Source: Theocolax elegans
Lineage: Eukaryota; Arthropoda; Insecta; Hymenoptera; Cerocephalidae
Reading direction: 5' to 3'
DNA length: 64,000 bases
Assembly: GCA_026168455.1 (NCBI GenBank)
Contig: CM047425.1
Span: 28,062,256-28,126,255 of the forward strand
In this document: in pieces, positions 55,365 through 64,000 of the stretch
Position numbering within the stretch: position 1 is the stretch's first letter
Layout: each line of letters starts with the position of its first letter
Notes under the pieces: model-generated
Told to the model about the DNA's origin: nothing
What the model saw: only the letters and a program-made list of their open reading frames with translations
Databases searched by the model: none
Position numbers and translations under genes: made by a program

Positions 55365-56440
55365 CAGTTAGAAAAAATGCCTTGAAGTGGCATAAGAGGT
55401 TAGGACATACCGGCCAGAGTTCTCTGAATAGTGTTTTTGGAAGAGGTTTAATGCAAGGAGCCGAATTGCAGAGTGCTACTGAATTTTCATGCGAGGCGTA
55501 TCATCTATGCAAATCGCGTCGATTGCCGTTTAACAAGTCTGGTGAGATAAAATATAATTTTTCTGTAGGAGAATTTTTTCACAGTGATCTCTCTGGCCCG
55601 ATACCTGTTACCTCGCTCGGTGGTGGCAGGTATTATATTTCTTTCAAGGATGATTGTTCTGGTTATAGGCTAATTTATGTCATGGCGCATAAATCGGACG
55701 TGTACGAGAGATTCTTGGAATTCGAAAGCGCAGTTGCGAAGCATTTTGGTCGAACTTTAAAATGCCTGCGTACCGACAACGGATTAGAGTACTGTAACGA
55801 TAAACTGAAATCTTTCCTGCTTGAAAAAGGCATACGTCATGAGACAACTGTACCGTATACACCGCAGCAAAATGGTAAGGCCGAGAGAGATAATAGAACG
55901 ATTGTCGAATCTATCAGGACGATGCTCCATAGTAGTGGAATGCCGCATACCATGAGGGGGGAGGCTGCCATGACAGCAGTCTATATATTGAATAGGATTG
56001 CAAATGCATCAAACCGAGATTCCACTCCATATGAGCGTTGGTACGGTAAGAAGCCTTCAATTGCTCACCTTCGAATATTTGGATCTGAGGCGTACATACA
56101 CGTGACAAAGGTTTTACGGAAGAAGTTTGATCCGAACGCTAAGAAAATGTATTTGGTCGGTTACCAGAGCGAGTCTTCCAACTATAAACTGTATGATCCG
56201 GATTCAAGAAAAATTGTTGTATCTCGTAATGTTGTATTTAAGGGAGGAATAATTTTCGTGCCACTTATGACTGAAAATGTAAATTTTAATTTTAGATTGG
56301 AAAATAATGACAATGGAACACACGCTAACGATGACAAGCTCGATTCTGATGACGTTTTCCATGATGCTGAGGATGACGAAAACTTAAATAGTGGATCCAA
56401 TTGCGTCGCAGTTCAAAGAAACGGATCGTTGCAATGCTGA
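55187..56440 (+). CDS. Chimeric ORF: BEL integrase fused in frame to Copia integrase
   Basis: One open 417-codon frame. Residues 1 to about 59 are BEL integrase (RRFIARRAIPTHVFSDNATN, YALFNSQQYKDDINNF). From about residue 60 it is Copia: pre-integrase WHKRLGHTGQSS with C-x4-C (CEAYHLC), then the integrase core with first Asp in HSDLSGPIP, second Asp in CLRTDNGLEY and catalytic Glu in QQNGKAERDNRT, then RIFGSEAYIHV and an acidic tail. The Copia zinc region shows CEAYHLC where C-x2-C is usual. It may never be translated, since upstream BEL frames are closed. It is a fusion of two unrelated element classes, not a normal gene. Confidence 0.8.
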   Translation: MGAYSSAWRRFIRRFIARRAIPTHVFSDNATNFVGASSTLFELYALFNSQQYKDDINNFSVRKNALKWHKRLGHTGQSSLNSVFGRGLMQGAELQSATEFSCEAYHLCKSRRLPFNKSGEIKYNFSVGEFFHSDLSGPIPVTSLGGGRYYISFKDDCSGYRLIYVMAHKSDVYERFLEFESAVAKHFGRTLKCLRTDNGLEYCNDKLKSFLLEKGIRHETTVPYTPQQNGKAERDNRTIVESIRTMLHSSGMPHTMRGEAAMTAVYILNRIANASNRDSTPYERWYGKKPSIAHLRIFGSEAYIHVTKVLRKKFDPNAKKMYLVGYQSESSNYKLYDPDSRKIVVSRNVVFKGGIIFVPLMTENVNFNFRLENNDNGTHANDDKLDSDDVFHDAEDDENLNSGSNCVAVQRNGSLQC

Positions 56441-58113
56441 AAATATGAAAGGACATCAGGAAGTTAGCAGCAAATCGAAAGGTAATCAGGGCGGACGTGT
56501 CGCATACGCCGAGCCTAAACAGCTGCGAGACAGAGACTCTCTTCGTCCACCCGATTGTTTTCAGGCTAATAATGTCGAAACGTACGAGCCAATGACTTAT
56601 CGCGATGCACTTTCTTGCCCTGAGGCAAGTAAGTGGAAAGAAGCCATTATGGAGGAATTAAAGTCGCACGAGTCTAATGGCACTTGGAGTATCGTTCCTC
56701 GTCCTGCGGGTAAAAACATTATAGATTCGAAATGGGTGTTTAAGGTGCAACCTATTAAGTCTGGTAAAACTAACAGATACAAGGCGCGGTTATGCGCGCG
56801 TGGTTTTCGACAGATTTATGGTTTGGACTACGAGGAAACATTTTCACCGGTTGTGAGGTACGACACGATACACGTTTTATTGGCTTTCGTCGCGCACGAG
56901 GACTTAGAAATGAGTCAATTTGATGTCAAAACGGCGTTTTTGTATGGTAAACTCGACGACGAAATTTATATGAAATTACCGGATGGTCTAGATGTATCAG
57001 GGTCACCGGATGACCTTGTATGTAAATTAAATAAATCGCTTTACGGTTTGAAGCAAGCTTCAAGATGCTGGAGCAGAACACTCGCGACGCTCCTTGGTGA
57101 ATAAAACATTTATCCGTGTAAATCCGATGCATCTGTATATACGGGTAAGATTGATAGTGATATAGTAATTATAGATGGTTTATTAATTGCGAGAAAACGT
57201 GAAACTTTGATTAAGATATTGGATATTTTCAGATCTAGATTCGAAATTACTGTTGCAGATCTAAGCATTTTCGTGGGTGTGGAAATTGAAAGAGATAGAG
57301 TAAATAAAACTATGTTTTTAAGACAATCTCAGTATATAAATAGAATACTTTCTAAGTTTAATATGTCCGAGTGTAAATCTCTTTCTACGCCGATAGAGAG
57401 TGGTTGGAATCTGCGCGACACTAAAAATGAACAGGATGATGATGTAATGATTCATTTTCGAGAGGTTATCGGATCGCTTATGTTTCTGGCGAATGTCACG
57501 CGCCCTGACATCGCGTATTCTATTAATTTGTTGAGCAGATATGTAAATAATTATTCTAAAAAACATTGGATTTCGGCTAAGCGTATATTACGATATCTAA
57601 AGGGCACGATTTATTTTGGTATCGCGGAAGTAATTTAATATTGGAATGCTTTAGCGATGCGGATTTTGCGGGCGATGGTGAGACAGGCCGATCTACATCC
57701 GGTTGCTTATTTAAGCTTGCAGGCAGACCGATAACGTGGATGTCACATCGACAGCGTTCCGTAGCTCTAAGCACAACAGAAGCCGAGTATATGTCTGCGA
57801 GTCTGGGTTTGGCGAGAGATCGTTTGGCTTAGACATCTGTTGAGTGAGATTGGGTGTTTGAATGATGGTGCAACCGTACTATGGATAGATAACCAGAGTG
57901 CAATTCGTCTAGTAAAAAACCCGGAATTTCATAAGCGTGCCAAGCATGTAAACACCCAGTATCATTATATTCGAGATCTCTATGATGAAAAGATTTTGAA
58001 TGTCGCGTATGTTTGAAGCGAGGATCAGCTTGCCGATATGTTCACGAAGCCGCTGACAAGAAATTTTTTTGAGAGAATGCGTGATGATCTTGGAATGTGT
58101 GAAAATTTAACTT
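56391..58113 (+). pseudogene. Copia RT and RNase H, broken
   Basis: In a frame shifted from the integrase frame (overlap 56391-56440): RT with PMTYRDALSCPEASKWKEAI, SKWVFKVQPIKSGK, QFDVKTAFLYGKLDDEIYM and KSLYGLKQASRCW. A TAA at 57102 and loss of the catalytic YVDD (the site reads IVIIDGLLIA) show RT is dead. The frame continues at 57207 (FVGVEIERDR, NVTRPDIAYSINLLSRYVNN), then shifts to RNase H at 57641 (CFSDADFAGDGETGRSTSGC, ALSTTEAEYMSAS) and again to a tail reading LWIDNQSAIRLVKNPEFH and ADMFTKPLTRNFF, ending near 58113. Confidence 0.9.
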
Positions 58114-58189
58114 AATCTAATATGCGCTTGTTCTAATATGTTAATTGTTCAAATTCATATACTTCCTGCAAATATTCGAAAAGCGGGAG

Positions 58190-58827
58190 TGTTAACAATG
58201 GTTCCTTATATTTGTCTGGAACTTTCCAGATATTGAACAATGTTGTGCGTGTATGTGTAACTTGCGTGGAAGGGGCGTCTTCCTACTTTTAATCCTTCGA
58301 CCAGACCGCGTCAGCTACTCGAGCCGGACGGACGCTCTTACCGTCAAAGTGCAATATCGCGGCGCTATGCGCACTTGTATATATAAATTGTAACTTTTAT
58401 TAATAAAATATTATATTTACAAATATACACTAATAAAATAAAAGATACTACATCTGTCAGCAGCGAAACAAGATGTACAACATATACTCTAGCCTGCATA
58501 TATGTCGTATTTGCTATAAAAATTACTTCAAGACTTGGTACGACCTTGGTTAAGGGAATATACGCACGTGTGCTCACGAATCATATACGGTCAAGTATCT
58601 TCCTTCTCTTCGCAAGTGTGTTTTCTCGTTTCCCCCTTCGCCCCCTTTTTCCCTTGAGTAAGAAGCCGTTGCAGCTCGCATGCAGCAAAGTATTCTTACA
58701 TAGATTCGCCGCGATCGTACGCGACTGGCGCCCTTTTTCTTTTTAATTATTATAATCATTTATTGTTCTTTTATTCAATTGCTTATCTCGCCTTTAATGC
58801 CATGCCCTAATCCGCAGTGCTACTGTT

Positions 58828-58830
<3 letters not shown>
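58190..58830 (+). repeat. Copia 3' LTR
   Basis: Preceded by a purine tract (AAAAGCGGGAG). Starts TGTTAACAATGG, ends CTACTGTTACA at 58830, followed by a (TA)n run. About 641 bp. No 5' LTR partner is present, because the 5' half of the Copia element is missing. Confidence 0.75.

Positions 58831-58866
<36 letters not shown>
58831..58866. repeat. (TA)n microsatellite
   Basis: About 18 TA units between the Copia LTR end and the P1 foldback element; the P1 copies at 9697 and 58867 both start in such runs. Confidence 0.9.
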
Positions 58867-58868
<2 letters not shown>

Positions 58869-59814
58869 GCTATTTCACCTCAAGTGGTACGATAAAAATT
58901 TTAAATCGCTCCAAAATTTGAGAACAGGCTGGAAATATCTTCAAGAAGATAGAAAAAAAATTTTAGTTGTTAAAAATAATTTGCCTAAGAGTTATTCCAC
59001 CATGAAAAATGGAAATTTTTCAATTTTTTAGAAAATTTTCTATTTTTAAAGCCATTTATCTCAAAGTCTATTAATTTTTTTGAAAAAACATTACAAACAA
59101 CTTTTGTTCAAAATAATCTTTAAAATGTATCTACCTGGGTTACAATTCTTAATTTTAAAATCTCGAAGAGATAGGGCACTCGAAAATATTGAATATCAAA
59201 AAAAGGCGACCACGCCACAATTGATTTTGATCTAACACCGCTCAAAAGATCACAATTTTTGAGAGCTTTCGAATGGTAGCGGTTAGATTATTGGCCAAGA
59301 CCGCTGGTGTAAGTTATGCCTCATAAACCTCATAAAATCACTAATTTTCATGTATTTTAGGGCATAACCTACAACAGCAGTCTTGGCCAATAATCTAACC
59401 ACCGCCATTCGAAAGCTCTCAAAAAATGTGATCTTTTGAGCGGTGTTAGATCAAAATCGATTGTGGCGTGGTCGCCTTTTTTTGATATTCATTATTTTCG
59501 AGTGCCCTATCTCTTCGAGATTTTAAAATTAAGAATTGTAACCCAGGTAGATACATTTCAAAGATTATTTTGAACAAAAGTTGTTTGTAATGTTTTTTCA
59601 AAAAAATTAATAGATTTTGAGATAAATGGCTTTAAAAATAGAAAATTTTCTAAAAAATTGAAAAATTTCCATTTTTCATGGTGGAATAACTCTTAGGCAA
59701 ATTATTTTGAACAACTAAAATTTTTTTTCTATCTTCTTGAAGATATTTCCAGCCTGTTCTCAAATTTTGGAGCGATTTAAAATTTTCATCGTACCACTTG
59801 ACGTGAAATAGCCC
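58867..59814. mobile_element. Foldback element P1, complete copy
   Basis: 948 bp. Starts GGGCTATTTCACCTCAAGTG and ends with ACTTGACGTGAAATAGCCC, flanked by (TA)n on both sides. Centre near 59340. Closest in text to the half copy at 9697 (CGCTCCAAAATTTGAG/A, GGCTGGAAATATCTTC); the copy at 46460 is a different subfamily. Confidence 0.92.
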
Positions 59815-60500
59815 ATATATATATATATATGGGTGGTTCTCTGTGACATCGAAGATGAAAAAAATAAATATTGCTATAACTGTGGGAATATGTTTTAGAG
59901 CTATCCAGTAGTTCTCCTGAATTTTTTCAGATTTTTTCTGGGCCATTATTTTAAGTTACAGAGAGTCAAAGTTGACATTTTAGCACTTTTTTTTTGCATT
60001 TAAATATAAATGAATATGCAGGCTGCCATCCCGTATTCGGAACATTGTCTAAAATTGGAACAACAGAAATTGTTTATGAATTTTTTTAACTTTTCTAGGA
60101 TGTTCTAAAGAGAACCCCATTTGTTTTAACCGGAAAGATTTATATTGACGCCATCTACAAATTTTAATATTAATATATTGCATTTAAACACACATGAAAA
60201 TGTGGGCTTTCATCCCGAATACATTTTTATACGATTTATTGTGCTTTTTGGGCTTTTTAAAAAATAATTTGATGAATTTAACTCATATTAAATATTTAAA
60301 ATAAAAAACATTTGGATTTCTTGTTTGTTACGAACGTTGCGAACTTTAGTATCATGCCACAACAAGGTAATGACGATGTAGGAAATAATTATGTAAGGAA
60401 AATATAGACACTAAAAAATGATGGATGCAAAATATTATAAAATAATTAGATACAAAGTGACTAAATAAAACGAATGTATGCAGAAATTATTGTGGCGAAA
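59815..60500. repeat. AT-rich stretch with a two-unit degenerate repeat
   Basis: TTGCATTTAAATATAAATGA...GGCTGCCATCCCGTATTC near 59995-60037 recurs as TTGCATTTAAACACACATGA...GGGCTTTCATCCCGAATAC near 60178-60222. Period about 183 bp. No gene. Confidence 0.5.
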
Positions 60501-60536
60501 CGTAAAATAGAAAATATGCGTAACAAAAGATAGCGT

Positions 60537-60985
60537 GTGCAGATAGCGAATAATGTACAAAGTGAGTGTAATAATTTGAGTAATGATACGGAGATCAGTA
60601 CAGTTTCGGAAAATTCAATGTTCAATCAGATTGAATATGAGATACCAAAGTTTTCTAAGGAGGGTGGTTTACACTATGGAATTTTTACTAATTCCATATA
60701 TGAATACTATGGAATTTTTACTAATTCCATATATGAATACTGTGGAATTTTTAGAGGAGATTAAAAATTTTTTAGAATTAAAAATATTCTAAAAAATAAT
60801 TAATACAAGTAGATATGGCATTAGAAAATAGAGAAAAATTTTGGCGAAGTGTACAAATGGGTATTATAAATTATGAACAATTTAAAGCAGTATTTTTAAG
60901 AGAATTTTATACAATACCAATGCAAGTAAAAGTAAAGATACAATGGGCCACAAGAAAATACTGCGAAAAAGGGATTAATTTATAA
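60537..60985 (+). pseudogene. Possible retroelement gag scrap
   Basis: 60537-60764 reads a hydrophilic 75-codon frame (EYEIPKFSKEGGLHYG) with a 33-bp direct repeat (units beginning TATGGAATTTTTACTAATTC). From 60814 a frame starts MALENREKF, then shifts by one base at a T run near 60838-60842 and continues FWRSVQMGIINYEQFKAVF, ending at 60985. The W/F spacing resembles the capsid region of arthropod retroelement Gag proteins, but the match is short. Unknown otherwise. Confidence 0.4.
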
Positions 60986-61006
60986 ACATATTTTTATAAG
61001 CAATTG

Positions 61007-61600
61007 AGCCGTTATTTCTGTCTAAAAATTCGTCCGATATAAAGTAAATACGATTTAAATTATTAATGTATTTTTTAACCCTTAAAATCCGTTTTCAAAC
61101 AAAAATAACGATACCATTCAAAAGCTGATAAAAAAATCTTTCGATGTATGCGTCTGGTTTATTATTATGTAATTTGAGTGGTTAATTTATAAATGATAAA
61201 GCACGGCGGCGGCTGAACGTAACGAGTGAAACGCGCATTCCAGGCGCTCTGCGTGTTTTTCGTTTCTCTAACTTAAATTTTTGATGCCTAAAACTTCCTC
61301 TGTCAAGTAGTATAATTTATTTTAAGTTAAAACGTGTCCCACGTAGAGTATAATCGATTTTAATTTTCAATTCACTTTTTGGACATGTTAAACGGGTTTT
61401 AAGAGAAAACAATAACACCATTCGAAAGCTGAAAAAGAATTTTTCGATTTATGTGTTGGGTATATTTTTTAGAGTCAAAGGTCAATTCTCGAGCGAGTTG
61501 AACAGAACGTCTTTTGCGCGAAGAAGGCTTCGAGCGAGACCAGTGACGACTGTTTCTTCGACGCTACCATAGATTCTATTTCAAAAACTGTGAACTTTTT
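61007..61600. repeat. Two diverged units of an about 300-bp repeat
   Basis: AACGATACCATTCAAAAGCT plus downstream TTTCGATGTATGCGT (near 61106-61155) recurs as AATAACACCATTCGAAAGCT with TTTCGATTTATGTGT (near 61408-61455). The upstream halves also align loosely. No coding frame. Confidence 0.55.
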
Positions 61601-62639
61601 GTTATACAATACAAAAATGTTTGTAAATTGCATATAGAATATGTTCATATTTTTAAAAATTACAATTTCAAAATTCTGATATTGGCCATGATAACAAGTC
61701 TCGTTTTCAACCCCTAAATGATCTTTGAAATCTATCTGTCTCCTTGGAGAGTGACGCGCAGAAATTGAGCGTAGTTTTCTTACAATGGCTTAGATATGCC
61801 AGCTAGCCTTACATCTACGTCATACATCAGAACCGTAAGTTAAGAATCGGATCCTATTGTAACATTTCAGAGTATTTTTTATTATAAATGCATAAGCTTA
61901 GTGATTTATTCGATTTATTAAATACAGAAGTATGTCTTTTACTAAGAAATGTAACTTCGGAAACCATTTTAGGGTTAAAAGCAGGGTTTTAGAAAAAAAT
62001 TGCAAACAAATGTTTTCTCTTTTTATGTGTAGAGTTGAAATCCACGAAAAAATATAATATTCTGTTTAAAAAAATATACTGCCAATCAGCACAGATCAAT
62101 TCCGGTGGAAACCGGAAGTTGAAAGTACCTGCATTAATCAAAAACGATCAATTATTAGAGTTTCTATTATTCATTATTAAACATTCCACGTTGAATTTGT
62201 GCCTCTAGACAGTACTTTACATAAAAGACCTTTTCCGAAGGTGTCAACATTCGCAAGTATGGTTTCCGATCACACTTAAAAATGATATCCGATAAAAAAA
62301 TCTTTAATTATTACTCCCATCCTATTTCTACTTATATTTTGCTTAAACTCCATAAAAAGTTACTGCAATAGAAAGTATTGAAATCAAAGCGGAATAATCG
62401 ACAAGTATTGTTTACCATACCGTACATTGTATATTTTGGAATTAAACTTTTATAAATTTTGCTTAAATTCTATAAAAAGTTTTTATTAATTTCCACAAAA
62501 CTGATAAAAAGAAAACTTCTTTTTTTTATTCTCTTTAAATAAACAATGTTTATCATTGCGCTAAATCTAGGGAGCAGATAAGGTAATGAGTCTTTGTTGT
62601 TTGTTGAATCTCGGCAGCGCTAAAGTACTTTTGCGCCCG
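61601..62639. other. AT-rich stretch, no gene seen
   Basis: No terminal repeats or protein motifs recognised. TTTTATAAATTTTGCTTAAA(T/C)TC(C/T)ATAAAAAGT-like text occurs twice near 62330-62360 and 62450-62480. Confidence 0.35.
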
Positions 62640-62720
62640 TCGGTTGCTAAAGGGATACTATAGGCCCTATTTTTAGGGCGCAAAAACGCGAAATTCGTGC
62701 GTGTTACAAAAAAAATTTTG
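62640..62720 (-). repeat. Inverted partial copy of the 37.5-kb dispersed repeat
   Basis: Read on the minus strand, TTTTTTTGTAACACGCACGA, then TTTCGCGTTTTTGCGCCC and TAAAAATAGGG match the start of the repeats at 37521 and 38804. It lies directly 3' of an R1-type fragment. Confidence 0.7.
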
Positions 62721-62749
62721 TTTCTAGACATTCTGACGTAAAATTTTCT

Positions 62750-63190
62750 GCTGTCAGAATGCCTTGTCAAAATTTTGGCCATATTTAAAGCAAAATTTAC
62801 GGATTCCGCGATCAACCGCCACTTGTCCGCGTTCGTCGTCATCATGTATGTCCCGTTTTCTGGCGTGATAGCTCCTGTGTCAGATTCTAGTCTCTGTCGT
62901 TGTTCGGTCCAACGCTCGCAAGCAAAGAATGTATGTTCAGCGTCGTCGTAGGCCCAGTTGCAGTACTTGTAATCTGGCGTGCAAGCCTGACCATTCGGTG
63001 TAAATAGCCCCAGAAGAATTCCAGACAGGAAGTGAGTGACATAAAACTCCACCTTACCGTGATTCCTTCCGTCCTACGGGGCAACCGAAGAGATAAGCCT
63101 ACGCGTCCATCATCCGTGTGGGGCGTTTGTCCACCAGTCTGCCAGAGTTTCAACGTATGCGTTCATTCTTCCGTCACAGCGACAACCCTA
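62750..63190 (-). pseudogene. R1-clade non-LTR ORF2 C-terminal fragment
   Basis: Leftward. A first frame gives KLWQTGGQTPHTDDG, after which the frame shifts into VEFYVTHFLSGILLGLF. Then comes the R1-type C-terminal Cys/His module: CTPDYKYCNW, DDAEHTFFACERW, and a tail with GAITPENGTYMMT and ADKWRLIAESVNFAL. Such a C-C-H-C segment followed by W is typical of R1/TRAS-like ORF2 endings. The fragment is 5'-truncated and frame-broken. Confidence 0.75.
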
Positions 63191-63749
63191 CCTAAATGCT
63201 TGCTTCGTGCGTATATATCATACATTATTGGGCGTACTTTTACAGTAACTGTATACTATCCATTGTATCCTACTCATTGACGTTACTGATTAGTTTTTAC
63301 TATTTACATGATGAATAAAAAAAAACAAAAAAAAGAAAAAAATATAAAATTAAATGGTACTATAATATAAACAATATTATACATTATAAACTTCAATGTT
63401 TATTATGTGCACTTGCAAGTATTTTTCTCGTAACTATAGTCAATTTTGACGAATAAATCCATTTAAACGTTGCAATTATTTTATAAAATTAATTAGATTG
63501 ATTATAAATACTTACATGAAGGGGTTCCATCCTCCGGCGTGTCACGGATTATGGTACAACTTCAAAAAACCATTTTCTAATACATAAATATAAAAGTAAC
63601 ATTCAATTTTATAGGCTGCTTAACGAAACGTAAACGTCCTTAATGAATAATTATAAAAAGTATGTTTTTAATTCAGTTGTCGATAACTTGGGAACAATTA
63701 GAGGTAGATATACAAATTTAAAATAGCTAATATTTTTTTTATTTTTTTA
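63191..63749. other. AT-rich stretch, no gene seen
   Basis: Nothing recognised beyond an A-rich tract near 63318-63345. Confidence 0.35.
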
Positions 63750-64000
63750 TTCTTGATTTTGTGCCCTCTTTTTCCTGGCACTTCCTACCGTTTATCGCCC
63801 TGAGGACTTTAACGGTTTCCACCTACCACCTATGTGTGGGTGCTTTTATCCCTCCCTTAAAAACCCCACCATCTCGCATTCGCCCGGGGTTATGCCCGTG
63901 GATGAGGGAAACCTGTGAAGCAGGGAAAACCTCACCCGAGATGGCCGGTGTATTCAAAACATTCTTTTTGGGTGTCAAAGTCACATTGCGTAGGCCTTGA
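63750..64000 (-). other. GC-richer block, possibly a non-LTR 3' UTR
   Basis: Sharp rise in GC content relative to the flank. On the minus strand GGTGGGGTTTTTAAGGGAGG and CACCCACACATAGGTGG recall 3' UTR text of R1/TRAS-like elements, which would fit the R1 fragment nearby. The plus-strand frame at 63761-64000 has no motif and runs off the window. Confidence 0.3.

Overview
The window looks like a stretch of an arthropod nuclear genome, most likely an insect and plausibly an ant or other hymenopteran. That assignment is an inference from AT-rich DNA, spliced exons and the mix of transposon families; no marker gene fixes the species. Almost everything readable is mobile-element sequence. I see no bacterial genes, no CRISPR array and no intact tRNA or rRNA gene.

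Layout. 1-6040: a decayed Maverick/Polinton (adintovirus-like) element with a leftward block (integrase, small proteins, packaging ATPase) and a rightward block (PLA2/protease fusion, penton-like protein, small basic protein, gutted major capsid gene). 6047-8554: a near-identical 1.25-kb tandem duplication. 9061-11290: a dead Penelope-like retroelement (PLE) with RT and GIY-YIG remnants, split by a foldback element. 12458-12665: one exon of a laminin-type EGF gene, plus strand. 12861-15802: nested DNA elements, including a hAT-type MITE with a perfect 8-bp target duplication. 16.2-23.6 kb: small palindromic elements, CA-rich tandem repeats, tRNA-derived SINEs and an LTR remnant. 23900-30677: a Ty3/gypsy element with a 4-bp target duplication, its 3' end deleted from integrase into the LTR. 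31.1-36.2 kb: a nearly full-length CR1/Jockey-type non-LTR element plus a truncated relative, both leftward. 36.7-48.4 kb: four phase-compatible leftward exons that appear to be the 3' half of a MULE-type transposase-derived gene, with introns filled by foldback elements and a 1.6-kb perfect-palindrome insertion. 49.1-58.8 kb: a BEL/Pao element fused in frame, inside integrase, to a Copia element. 58.9-64 kb: another foldback element, degenerate repeats, a gag-like scrap and an R1-type non-LTR fragment.

Two cellular transcription units can be argued for: the laminin-type exon (plus strand) and the MULE-derived gene (minus strand). The viral-type and retroelement genes carry stops, frameshifts or internal deletions, so none of these elements looks capable of autonomous activity. 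The most notable items are the PLA2-protease fusion, the long palindrome with a 13-bp target duplication and one-sided tail (PLE-like), the in-frame BEL-Copia chimera, and the spliced MULE-like gene.
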